Positions 1 to 7,020 are shown, counted from the stretch's first letter. The stretch: DNA of 9,196 nt from Anaerolineaceae bacterium (GCA_021107195.1 JAIOTF010000271.1:1-9196), one strand, 5' to 3'. Notes: generated from the letters alone by a model not told the origin. Numbers and translations: made by a program.

Positions 1-506
1 GTATCCGGGCCGTCTGTGGCGGTCAGGCCAGCCACATCAGCGGCTCGATATGCAACCGGATAAGTGCCGCTTGTGTTCAGCGTTATGGCATTCATCCATA
101 CACCGCTGCCGCCTACTTCCAATTCCGCGGCAGCCAGGCCGGAGGCAGCATCTGTCCCGTTGGCCTGTAAACCAACAGCCGAGACATACCAGCCGTTCTC
201 TCCCATTGTGCCTGTGGCATCCAGCTGCGGCACCGGCAGCGTCTGGTCGATCCATACATTCTCGGTCACCGTGGCCGGATTACCGGCATTATCAACCGCA
301 AAATAGACTACGGTATGGGTCCCATCCATTGCAAAGGTCTGGTCACTGACAGGCTGGGGTGCGCCGCCATCGATGACCCTATTAAATGAAGCAACACCAG
401 AACCGGCGTCTGTGATCACTGCTGATAAATCAAGCGGAGAGGTCCACCACCCCCCTGCACCCGCTGTGCCGCTGCGGGAGAGAACGATCACCGGCGGCGT
501 TGTGTC
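1..506 (-). repeat. Protein-level tandem Ig/OmpL47-like repeats
   Basis: Two successive copies of an Ig-like unit can be read in the surface protein, the first at residues 275-361 (nucleotides about 506-249) and the second from residue 361 to the window edge. Shared landmarks are Gly-Trp-Trp/Tyr near the start, a Thr/Asn-Asp-Ala-x-Ser-Gly turn, and a closing YFAVDNAGNPAT or YRAADVAGLTAT strand. The copies are diverged at both DNA and protein level. More copies may lie beyond the left edge. Confidence 0.55.
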
Positions 507-1328
507 TACATTGAAGGTAAACAAGGTCACCCAAGGCGCGTAGTTATCAGCGTTGTCCTTTGTCCGCAGGCGCAAATAATACGTGCCGTCCGCATACGGT
601 GCAGTTGTGGTATATGTCGTTCCGACTTGGAAATCGGTAGACGTGCCGTTTGGATCAGCACCAAAATAGACCTCGTAACCAGCTGCGCCAGACAAGGCAT
701 CCGTACCTGCTGGCCAGGTGAATTCCGGCATATTGATCGTGTTCTGCCAGACGCCGTCTACTGCACCGTGCGTTTCTGCAGCACTTGCCGGATTGGTCGG
801 TGGATCAAGATCGCCAGGGCCTGTCACGGTGAGTTCATTAAAAAAATAGCTGTTGGGATTGGAAGGGTCTGCGCAATTATCTGTATCGGATGGATCGGCA
901 CAGGCCGTGCCATCTACCCGCAGCAGCACTTCATGCACGCCAGGTGTCAGACCGGAAACAGTCGCTGTTTGCCAGCCATAATAATTGAACGTCAATGAAT
1001 CTTCTAGTACCCCGTCTACCCACACCTGTAGATGGCCCAGGCGATGGGTATCCGTCCATATGGCGTAGGTAAACCCTGATCCATTGATCCGGAAACCACG
1101 CCGCCATACCGGGCCGCAAACAGTGGCGCCAACCCCGCTGCTATCGTAATAACACGAACCATATGTCTCTGTCAGATATTCGGGAGCGGCAAGCGTGGGA
1201 TAAAAACTATCACCTGGCAAATACAGGGTAGATGCACTGCTTACGCTGCTGGAGGGCAATACCAATGCCATTACAACGGTCAACAGCACCGACTTTAAAA
1301 GAATAAAAAATCGCCTGTTATTTTTCAT
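1..1328 (-). CDS. Secreted Ig-like repeat surface protein (3' end beyond window)
   Basis: The reading frame is open from an ATG at 1328 to the left edge, giving 442 residues with no stop, so the C-terminus is missing. The N-terminus is a classic signal peptide: basic MKNNRR, a hydrophobic core at about residues 7-24, then a Ser-rich region with likely cleavage near Ala32. Residues about 35-175 form a beta-rich, Cys-containing N-terminal domain that I cannot name. Residues about 190-275 look like a fibronectin III or Ig fold (TYYLRLRTKDNADN). Two related repeats of about 86 residues follow from residue 275, each with GWW/GWY, a DAGSG or DAASG turn and an AVDNAGNPAT-like end; these resemble OmpL47/bacterial Ig-like domains. 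The start overlaps the stop of the preceding microprotein (TAATG), so translation is probably coupled, and the upstream Shine-Dalgarno is weak. Last in the pilus operon, it is plausibly an adhesin or machine-associated surface protein. That role is inferred. Confidence 0.82.
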   Translation of the reverse strand, partial: MKNNRRFFILLKSVLLTVVMALVLPSSSVSSASTLYLPGDSFYPTLAAPEYLTETYGSCYYDSSGVGATVCGPVWRRGFRINGSGFTYAIWTDTHRLGHLQVWVDGVLEDSLTFNYYGWQTATVSGLTPGVHEVLLRVDGTACADPSDTDNCADPSNPNSYFFNELTVTGPGDLDPPTNPASAAETHGAVDGVWQNTINMPEFTWPAGTDALSGAAGYEVYFGADPNGTSTDFQVGTTYTTTAPYADGTYYLRLRTKDNADNYAPWVTLFTFNVDTTPPVIVLSRSGTAGAGGWWTSPLDLSAVITDAGSGVASFNRVIDGGAPQPVSDQTFAMDGTHTVVYFAVDNAGNPATVTENVWIDQTLPVPQLDATGTMGENGWYVSAVGLQANGTDAASGLAAAELEVGGSGVWMNAITLNTSGTYPVAYRAADVAGLTATDGPD

Positions 1329-1423
1329 TATTTGCTTCCCATATATCCGGCAAACTCAATCAGTTTGGCAATGCCAAACCCGACCACAATGCCTATTCCG
1401 ATACCTTGAAATAACAACACCAT
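1328..1423 (-). CDS. 31-residue hydrophobic membrane microprotein
   Basis: This short gene encodes 31 residues beginning MVLLFQGIGIGIVVGFGIAK and ending GYMGSK. It has an ATG start and a TAA stop. A near-perfect Shine-Dalgarno (AAAGGAG) sits 6 bases upstream, which makes it credible despite its size. The gene starts 20 bases after tadC and its stop overlaps the start of the surface-protein gene by one base (TAATG), so it sits as a deliberate cistron. The peptide is one Gly-rich hydrophobic helix (GIGIGIVVGFG) followed by Lys, a Glu and a short polar end. Function is unknown. Candidates are a tiny membrane subunit of the TadB/TadC platform, a minimal pilin-like subunit, or a leader cistron coupling the surface protein to the operon. 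It lacks a canonical prepilin cleavage site (Gly followed by Glu at +5), so a pilin role is not supported by motif. Confidence 0.72.
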   Translation of the reverse strand: MVLLFQGIGIGIVVGFGIAKLIEFAGYMGSK

Positions 1424-1429
1424 CGTTTG

Positions 1430-1436
1430 CTCCTTT
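1430..1436 (-). promoter_or_regulatory. Shine-Dalgarno of the 31-residue microprotein
   Basis: AAAGGAG on the minus strand lies 6 bases before the ATG at 1423, between the tadC stop and the microprotein. It is the main evidence that this very short frame is translated. Confidence 0.75.
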
Positions 1437-1443
1437 CCCTGAC

Positions 1444-2337
1444 CTAAAAGGCAGATAATACCGACATGAACAAAGGCAAACCAATCGCCAGCAGGAACGG
1501 CAGGAAAAAGAAGATCATCGTTGGGAACACCAATTTGGTATCCAGTGTTGCTGCCGCTTTGGTGATCCTTGCCTTGTATTCACGAGAAAAGCCCTCGGCT
1601 ACCTTTGCAATGACCTGCGGGCTGTCTACGCCCTTACCACTGACCCGATCCAACTGCTTTGCAAAACGCCGGAGCTGCGGCATACCGGAGACGGCCTCTT
1701 TGTTCATGTAATCCAGAAACACGCCAATTGTTGTGCCGCTTGACCATAGAGGGCGATTGGTACGGGACTGCTCTGCTAACGCTTCCCTGAATAATCGTCC
1801 AATGGTTGTAGGCATTTCTGATACACGAGACAGGGCTGTGTCCATGGAACTGCCCGCCCGCATTTCTACTGCGATCAGGGTTGCTACTTCCGGGAGCATG
1901 CGGCTGACTTGCTTCTGCACGCTTTCAGCTTCCCCGCGTACCTGGATAAACGGGAAAATGGCCGCCCCCAGCGTTATCGCCAATGTGGTGATAGAAATGC
2001 CAAAATTCTGTACGAAGACGAAATACCCGGCCAGTCCGTAAATCACACAGCGCATCAGAATACCGCTGGCCGTCCAGGACTGAAACTTTCCGCTGCGTTT
2101 GGCCCACTTCAAATTGTGGTCGATCGCCATTACATTGAATCGACTGAGATACTTATCTCCCCATTTATCGAAGAAGGAAATCTCATCTTCTTCCAGGTAT
2201 TTGCGCATGCGCCGCTCAGCCTTTGAGCGTGTGAATTTGATCTGCGATGCCAGATACCACACAATAAAGGCAAAAAATACGCCAGCAATAACAATGACAA
2301 TCTGCTGATAGGTGCTTTCACTTATATTTATATTCAT
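1444..2337 (-). CDS. tadC: TadC-like type II/IV secretion F-domain membrane protein
   Basis: A 297-residue inner-membrane platform protein of the T2SSF (GspF/PilC) family, the second platform subunit of Tad machines. It is expected to couple CpaF ATPase movement to pilin insertion or extraction. Membrane segments appear at residues about 12-32, 92-131 (probably two helices) and 269-294. The cytoplasmic F domain begins near residue 147 with LPEVATLIAVEMRAGSSMD, the family's typical Leu-Pro-Glu and Arg-Ala-Gly-Ser pattern. A second helix block near the C-terminus (EYKARITKAAATLDTKL) leads into the last membrane segment, as is usual in TadC. The length matches the family. The ATG at 2337 has AGGAG at 2344-2348, overlapping the tadB stop codon, with a 9-base gap between the genes. 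It directly follows tadB, as in most Tad loci. The assignment to TadC rather than TadB rests on order and on the C-terminal motif. Confidence 0.88.
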   Translation of the reverse strand: MNINISESTYQQIVIVIAGVFFAFIVWYLASQIKFTRSKAERRMRKYLEEDEISFFDKWGDKYLSRFNVMAIDHNLKWAKRSGKFQSWTASGILMRCVIYGLAGYFVFVQNFGISITTLAITLGAAIFPFIQVRGEAESVQKQVSRMLPEVATLIAVEMRAGSSMDTALSRVSEMPTTIGRLFREALAEQSRTNRPLWSSGTTIGVFLDYMNKEAVSGMPQLRRFAKQLDRVSGKGVDSPQVIAKVAEGFSREYKARITKAAATLDTKLVFPTMIFFFLPFLLAIGLPLFMSVLSAF

Positions 2338-2346
2338 GCCCGTCTC

Positions 2347-3273
2347 CTAAAACGCCTCATTGATCATATTGGTCTGCACCTTCCAACCGAATATCATCCA
2401 GGCAAACAACCCGACATATCCGATTTGGATCAACGGAGAACTGATAATTTCCCGCGTAGTGGGGTTGCGTGTCATGATCACAATCACAATCACCAGAAGG
2501 GCGGCTATTGCCAGAATGGAGCTGCGCGCGTTAGCGCCTTCCGCATCGCCCATGATGCGGGCGTCCAGAATACCTTCCAGGTTTTCCGTCCCCAACACAA
2601 AAGCGTCTCCCCAATCACCACCAGCCACCCAGAAGCGTTGGATCATGTACATCATTACGCCCAAACTGTTTGAAATCCCAAAGGCTTCCTTGATCAATTC
2701 CGGGAATATGGTCTGGCCGTGCCGTTCATAATCATTTACAAAACGTTCCAATAACCATTTGCGAAGCGGCCCGTCCGGATTAAGAGTTTGTGCTTCTTCG
2801 TATACAGCCGATAATTTGTCCTGTTGAATCTGCACAGTAGAAGAAAAACCCGTCAAAAACAACGGTAGTTCACCGTCAATTTCCATCTGGACTTTCTTCC
2901 AGGAGCCTTCGATCGCAGCATTTACCAGCAAATACCCCAAACCAGCCCCTACGATGCTGATCACTGGCGACATCAATAAACCCGCTCGCATAAAGAGAAA
3001 TCCCAGAAGGCCCGCCGCAATAAAGGCAATTGTGCGTGCCTGCGTCTCTTTGCCAGCCACATCAATATGAAACCGGGTAAACGCCAATCGTATTTTGTGC
3101 TGTTCTGACCCAAACGTGGCTGGCAGCACAACTGTTTCATCTGCCGCACCCAACCGGCGATATTTACCTCGCGGCCGGGTCAGAAAATAATTCGTAATGG
3201 CATACAGCGCATACGCCAGTACGCCAGCACCCACGAAGGGCAGGAATCGCAATACTTCTTTTGGAATGTTCAA
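2347..3273 (-). CDS. tadB: TadB-like type II/IV secretion F-domain membrane protein
   Basis: A 308-residue platform membrane protein, partner of TadC and immediate successor of cpaF. Hydrophobic segments lie at residues about 8-31, 82-118 (likely two helices), 252-267 and 281-297. Between them is a cytoplasmic F-domain-like region starting near EIDGELPLFLTGFSSTVQIQ, the equivalent of the Leu-Pro-x-x-Leu start seen in family members. Similarity to textbook TadB is more distant than for the TadC copy, so placement leans on topology and synteny. Translation starts at a TTG whose TG is shared with the TGA stop of cpaF (TTGA). The choice is supported by a perfect AAGGAGG 5 bases upstream. A coupled rare start of this kind may set the ratio of platform subunits to the ATPase. 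Confidence 0.84.
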   Translation of the reverse strand: MNIPKEVLRFLPFVGAGVLAYALYAITNYFLTRPRGKYRRLGAADETVVLPATFGSEQHKIRLAFTRFHIDVAGKETQARTIAFIAAGLLGFLFMRAGLLMSPVISIVGAGLGYLLVNAAIEGSWKKVQMEIDGELPLFLTGFSSTVQIQQDKLSAVYEEAQTLNPDGPLRKWLLERFVNDYERHGQTIFPELIKEAFGISNSLGVMMYMIQRFWVAGGDWGDAFVLGTENLEGILDARIMGDAEGANARSSILAIAALLVIVIVIMTRNPTTREIISSPLIQIGYVGLFAWMIFGWKVQTNMINEAF

Positions 3274-4553
3274 GACCGCCTCCTTGCCAACGGCTTTATC
3301 TCACTATTTCCGGGCAGGTATAGAGGAAGAAATACCGGTTCCCCGTTTTCCCCTACCCGTTTTTCAATTTGCCAGACACCCTTGATGATCCGGCGCCCTG
3401 CATCCCGATCAAAACCAACTTGTACAAATACATCCAGCGCCTCAGCAATCAGGGTGTAAGACGTGGAAAATTCCTGATGACAGTCCATTTCCATCAGCAG
3501 CGCCAGACGATACGCTGCAGCTTCCGGCGATTCAGCGTGAGTGGTACTCAATCCGCTGTGATCTGACATCAGACCACGCAGCAAGCCCAGACAGGCTGCT
3601 CCATCTCGCACTTCTCCCACGATTAGCCAGGAAGGCGACATACGCATGGCGTTATCCACACCGTAGGCAACCGTGATCTCCTGCAAAGACATGCCCGGGC
3701 TTGAACTGCGTGCTTCGATGGTTGTCACGTTCGGATGATCAATCCAGATTTCTTCCGGATCTTCAATTTTGACCACGCGCTTGTCCTTTGGGATCGCATC
3801 GCATAATGCCGACAACAAGGTCGTTTTTCCGCTGGCCGTACCGCCAAACACCATTACCCTGGCCCGATTAGTAACCATGTTGAGCATCCCGTGAATAACC
3901 TTTTCAGGGGCCATGTTCCATTTCAGGATTTTTTCCGGTTTAACAGGTTCCTGCTCATACATCCGAATGTTGATCGAATGCGTGCCGTTCATTGCCGGGC
4001 AGACACAACGATGCACGATATGAATACGAGCGCCACCCCGCAGCGCAGGCAATTCAGAATTGTCTACACGGGCTAATTTAGCCGATACCGTTGGCACAGC
4101 TTCGGTCAAACTGCGCCCGGACTGGCGCAACAAGGCTTCGACTACGCGGTCTGTTTCTCTTTCACTAATATCACCCTTCACAAGGGTGAAATCCATAGAA
4201 CCCTTTTCCATCACCCACAAAGTGCGGTTAGGGTTGACGAGAATTTCAGAAATGTCATCCCGCTGGAACAGCGGGTACAGGTAGCCAAACCCGGCCACCT
4301 GCCCCACTACTTTCGTGACAATGTCGTGAAGGTCTTTGTCTGTTATCGACAACCGCAATTCATTGACAACTGTACGCGCCGTCCCTTTGGCTGCCGCGGA
4401 TAATTTTTCAGGGCTGGCCATTAGCTCGAACGGCAGATCGTCGCTCAACCGATCTGTTGTCATTTCTATTATTTTTCGCCTATTCTCACCGGTAAGGCTT
4501 TGAGCGAAAATATTGCCTGTATTCCAGTCTGCACCAGAAGAATTCATGACCAT
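3270..4553 (-). CDS. cpaF: CpaF/TadA-type pilus assembly ATPase
   Basis: A 427-residue secretion ATPase of the GspE/PilT/VirB11 superfamily, CpaF/TadA branch, that drives Tad pilus assembly from the cytoplasm. All hallmark motifs are present: an N-terminal helical/PAS-like region with the CpaF-typical FGYLYPLFQRDDISEILVNP stretch at about residues 88-107; Walker A GGTASGKT at residues 237-244 (Lys243); Asp box VKIEDPEEIWI just after; Walker B LIVGEVRDG with Glu314; and the His box STTHAESPEAAAYRL with His339. Motor activity is therefore expected. The first ATG (MVMNSS) at 4553 was used; a second ATG two codons later is equally possible, with AGGCGAG a few bases upstream. It begins 15 bases after cpaE and overlaps tadB by TTGA. 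VirB11 was considered, but the flanking cpaE, tadB and tadC decide for CpaF. Confidence 0.96.
   Translation of the reverse strand: MVMNSSGADWNTGNIFAQSLTGENRRKIIEMTTDRLSDDLPFELMASPEKLSAAAKGTARTVVNELRLSITDKDLHDIVTKVVGQVAGFGYLYPLFQRDDISEILVNPNRTLWVMEKGSMDFTLVKGDISERETDRVVEALLRQSGRSLTEAVPTVSAKLARVDNSELPALRGGARIHIVHRCVCPAMNGTHSINIRMYEQEPVKPEKILKWNMAPEKVIHGMLNMVTNRARVMVFGGTASGKTTLLSALCDAIPKDKRVVKIEDPEEIWIDHPNVTTIEARSSSPGMSLQEITVAYGVDNAMRMSPSWLIVGEVRDGAACLGLLRGLMSDHSGLSTTHAESPEAAAYRLALLMEMDCHQEFSTSYTLIAEALDVFVQVGFDRDAGRRIIKGVWQIEKRVGENGEPVFLPLYLPGNSEIKPLARRRS
3279..3285 (-). promoter_or_regulatory. Strong Shine-Dalgarno deciding the TTG start of tadB
   Basis: AAGGAGG lies 5 bases before TTG at 3273, inside the 3' end of cpaF. 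There is no competing ATG near this position, so the strong site supports the TTG start and the 4-base overlap with cpaF. Confidence 0.8.
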
Positions 4554-4568
4554 TCGACTCGCCTATCC

Positions 4569-5876
4569 CTAAAAGAGACCAAATCTTTTTTTCTTTGGCT
4601 TCCCGGCAGAGAAATTATTCTTGTCTGCTGCACCGAGGATCAGACCGGTAAGGCTGTGAATTCCACGAGCAAATGGCTCTGATGCTGTTATTGCTGATGT
4701 ACCGTCATTCTGGGCAACAGGCACTGCAATATCATCCTTGATGGTGGTGGCAATCACAGGGAACGGAGAACTCACGTCTTGTTTCTGCAAAAATTCGGTA
4801 GCAATCCGGTGAAAGTCATCCTGTGGCAATAAACCTTCCTTCATCTGATTCAATACGCACACCACATTACCGGGTTTGATCATGTGCCGCCCGGACAGAT
4901 TCTTGACTACCAGCCGGAACGCTTCAACGTTGGCAATAATGTCTGCAATGGTCGGACGGGCCACAAGCACCATATAGTTGGCCGCTGAAATAGCTGCAGC
5001 AGCCCCGGCCATAATGGATGTCGGTGCATCCATGATCACAGCCCCGTACCCGAGACGCGCCGCCATGATAGCCAGATCGTTGATTGTGGCATTTGAATCG
5101 GGACTCTGCATAAAGTTATTTTCTTTGATCGCATCCTGCAGACCCACAATGACATCCAGATTGGGTTTATAAGTCTGCACAGCGTTCTTGAACCCTTCAT
5201 CTACACTCGGCCGGGCAAACCATTCAGAAATGTTGGTGGATGCTTTCAGCCCGTCCATCATATAGGGCAGCGGACAAGGAGCAGCCAGGCTGACCAGCAA
5301 GGTGCGAATTCCACGCTGGGCGCACACTTCTGCAAATCCGATTGCTACGCTTGTGCGTCCCGCTCCGCCTGAACGCCCCCAGATAGCGATGTTGTACATA
5401 CCGGCAGAAACAACACCGGAATTGGACCGCCAGAGTTCTGAATCGGGCTGGGATACAAACTTGCGCTTGGCTGCTGTGTTCGCCAGAATAGCACCCAGCA
5501 ATTCCGGCCAGTTGAAATTTTCCACATACACAGACTTCACATTGGGTTGTTCCCGAACAGCCTCAATATCTTCTGATACAACACCATCAGGCAAGACCAG
5601 GTAAACATCGCATTGCAGCCGCTGAACAGTGGAAACAACTTCGGACACACTGCCAAAAATGCCTGGGTTCAATAAAACGGCATCAGGGTTGATGTCCTGC
5701 GCTCCCACGACCAATTCCTGAATAGTCGTTTTGGTTGCTGATACACGAAAACGACCGTCAACATGTAGATTTTGTAACCATTGTTGACCAATATCATACG
5801 GTGCGCCGATTAATACGTTGGGCGTACCTGCGTCCTGCTGAGGACTTGCACCGGGATGATTCCATGACGCGGGCAT
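4569..5876 (-). CDS. cpaE: CpaE/TadZ-type localisation ATPase with degenerate P-loop
   Basis: A 435-residue protein of the CpaE/TadZ family: an N-terminal receiver-like domain (about residues 18-130) fused to a MinD/ParA-like P-loop domain (about 160-415). The family places the Tad machine in the cell. The receiver domain lacks a phosphoacceptor: the expected Asp after the hydrophobic strand is Asn70 (AVLLNPG), so it is a pseudo-receiver. The deviant Walker A is altered: the family pattern KGGxGK[ST] reads SGGAGRT at residues 169-175, so the signature Lys is Ser169 and the P-loop Lys is Arg174. A Walker A'-like segment (AVIMDAP) and a later ARPT stretch remain. ATP hydrolysis may be lost, as reported for some TadZ proteins. 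The C-terminus ends in a basic tail KPKKKRFGLF (426-435). The ATG at 5876 follows the cpaB stop by 3 bases, with AAGGAG at 5885-5890 inside the end of cpaB. A chromosome-partition MinD or ParA is disfavoured by context. Confidence 0.88.
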   Translation of the reverse strand: MPASWNHPGASPQQDAGTPNVLIGAPYDIGQQWLQNLHVDGRFRVSATKTTIQELVVGAQDINPDAVLLNPGIFGSVSEVVSTVQRLQCDVYLVLPDGVVSEDIEAVREQPNVKSVYVENFNWPELLGAILANTAAKRKFVSQPDSELWRSNSGVVSAGMYNIAIWGRSGGAGRTSVAIGFAEVCAQRGIRTLLVSLAAPCPLPYMMDGLKASTNISEWFARPSVDEGFKNAVQTYKPNLDVIVGLQDAIKENNFMQSPDSNATINDLAIMAARLGYGAVIMDAPTSIMAGAAAAISAANYMVLVARPTIADIIANVEAFRLVVKNLSGRHMIKPGNVVCVLNQMKEGLLPQDDFHRIATEFLQKQDVSSPFPVIATTIKDDIAVPVAQNDGTSAITASEPFARGIHSLTGLILGAADKNNFSAGKPKKKRFGLF

Positions 5877-5879
5877 TTT

Positions 5880-6788
5880 TTACTCTCCTTCTGCTGCTGG
5901 TGGCAATGTCGGCACAGGCTGGGGAGTGCTCCCGTACGGTGTGCCCGTTAGGAAAGGATCCGGGGTGGGCGACGGCGTTGCGGTAGGCGTAAATGCCGGA
6001 GTAACCACCAGATCAGGCACCCACAAACCGGATGAAATGACCTGGTCGGGCTGTTTGGGCATCAGGTAAACAGACAGGCGAGCGTTGTCAGCGTTTTCCA
6101 GCGCCGACAACAATTCAAGCTGGGTAATCACGATTTCCACATTTTCCAGATTTTCGTAATGATCTGCATGGTTGTATAAAATAGATTCCTCTTTGATGGA
6201 AGCGGCCAGTACCAGCGTGCCTTTGAGTTCACGTTCCGGTTCAATGCCGAGCTGCATCAGACTGGCAGATGTTTCATCATCGGAAGGTATCTGTGGGGCC
6301 GGGTCTAATGCCTCAAATTCAGGCGAAATATACAGCACACGCAAATTCTCGATGGCGGCCTTGCTGAATGCGCCGCTTGAGTTGTAATCCTCTGCATAAA
6401 TCACTGCATTGATACCCACATAATCGCCGGGCTGGATCAAACCAGCCAGACCACTGGCGTCCTCAACCGAAATTGCAATGGCACGCTCACTCGGCTGTAA
6501 TTCCACACGCTCCCCAAATTGGGCGCTGGTGATAATGTCGCCCTGAGAGCGATCCATGCTCAAGGTCTGCTCCACTGCATCCATCAGGTCAGTGACGGCG
6601 TTTTCCGGGATCAACTGCTGGGGTATTTCCTCCAGCTTCAAATCATCCAATATGATCGTATGACCGGCAGGCAAATCCCTGGATGCCACCACTACCTTTG
6701 CTTCTGGTGCGGGCTGCAGAAATACCAATACAATTACAAATGCGATTGCTGCGAGAATGACCGGTGCAAACTTCTTCAACGTTTTCAA
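5880..6788 (-). CDS. cpaB: CpaB/RcpC-type pilus assembly protein with SAF domain
   Basis: A 302-residue membrane-anchored extracytoplasmic protein of the CpaB/RcpC family. A basic start (MKTLKK) and one membrane segment at residues about 7-24 are followed by an SAF domain at about 31-95 (VVVASRDLPAGHTI). The RcpC/CpaB core comes next, with SERAIAISVEDASGLAGLIQ and GDYVGINAV around residues 100-130. In diderms CpaB works beside the secretin; no secretin gene follows here, suggesting it acts in the cell wall of a monoderm-like envelope. Residues 263-302 form a Thr/Pro-rich tail (TPTATPSPTPDP) not typical of proteobacterial CpaB, likely a flexible spacer through the wall. Translation starts at TTG 6788, chosen because GGAGG lies 6 bases upstream and no in-frame ATG is nearby. 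The gap to the preceding gene is 19 bases. Confidence 0.9.
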   Translation of the reverse strand: MKTLKKFAPVILAAIAFVIVLVFLQPAPEAKVVVASRDLPAGHTIILDDLKLEEIPQQLIPENAVTDLMDAVEQTLSMDRSQGDIITSAQFGERVELQPSERAIAISVEDASGLAGLIQPGDYVGINAVIYAEDYNSSGAFSKAAIENLRVLYISPEFEALDPAPQIPSDDETSASLMQLGIEPERELKGTLVLAASIKEESILYNHADHYENLENVEIVITQLELLSALENADNARLSVYLMPKQPDQVISSGLWVPDLVVTPAFTPTATPSPTPDPFLTGTPYGSTPQPVPTLPPAAEGE

Positions 6789-6794
6789 GATGTT

Positions 6795-6799
6795 CCTCC
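6795..6799 (-). promoter_or_regulatory. Shine-Dalgarno deciding the TTG start of cpaB
   Basis: GGAGG (in TGGAGGAA) lies 6 bases before TTG at 6788, in the short gap after the preceding small gene. It fixes the start at TTG and places the basic MKTLKK directly before the membrane segment. Confidence 0.75.
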
Positions 6800-6807
6800 A
6801 AAAATAG

Positions 6808-7020
6808 TTATTTGATTTTGTCTTCGTACATCAAAACGATGTCTGTCAATTTTTCTTCTGACACAATTGTCATTTCTTGTACTTCTTCTGTTTCCTTATC
6901 AACAACTACGATTAGCGCAGATGTAACTTGCCCTCGGTTATGCTCTTGAACTGCCTGGGCTATTGCTGATTGAATGCGGTTTCCTAATACTACGCTTGAT
7001 GCTGTTTTGGGCCTGCTCAT
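6808..7020 (-). CDS. Small soluble acidic protein of unknown function
   Basis: A 70-residue protein with no signal peptide or membrane segment, so probably cytoplasmic. I do not recognise a family. The N-terminal half (about residues 12-30, RIQSAIAQAVQEHNRG) looks helical. The middle has a beta-strand candidate SALIVVVDKET, and the second half is Glu-rich (EETEEV-like, VSEEKLTDIVLMYEDK), giving an alpha-beta-beta-alpha impression. A well-placed GGAGG at 7027-7031, 6 bases before the ATG at 7020, supports expression. It sits 20 bases after the membrane microprotein gene and 19 bases before cpaB. Its base composition is unlike its neighbours: my hand count gives 85 G+C in 213 bases (about 40%), against 55% in a 60-base sample of cpaF. 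It may be an accessory or regulatory subunit of one of the two ATPases, which is a guess from position only. Confidence 0.8.
   Translation of the reverse strand: MSRPKTASSVVLGNRIQSAIAQAVQEHNRGQVTSALIVVVDKETEEVQEMTIVSEEKLTDIVLMYEDKIK

Noticed and set aside
50..998. Plus-strand open frames over the left-hand region (for example 50-349 and 627-998)
   Set aside because: They lie opposite the continuous minus-strand surface-protein frame, which has a signal peptide and recognisable Ig-like repeats. The plus-strand products are low-complexity and Arg/Pro/Cys-rich without domain features.
1328..1423. Flp-type prepilin identity for the 31-residue peptide
   Set aside because: It lacks a Gly (or Ala) immediately before a segment with Glu at position +5 and is too short compared with Flp pilins. 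The hydrophobic helix alone is not enough.
4569..5876. Chromosome or plasmid partition ParA/MinD
   Set aside because: The receiver-like N-terminal domain and the position between cpaB and cpaF identify CpaE/TadZ.
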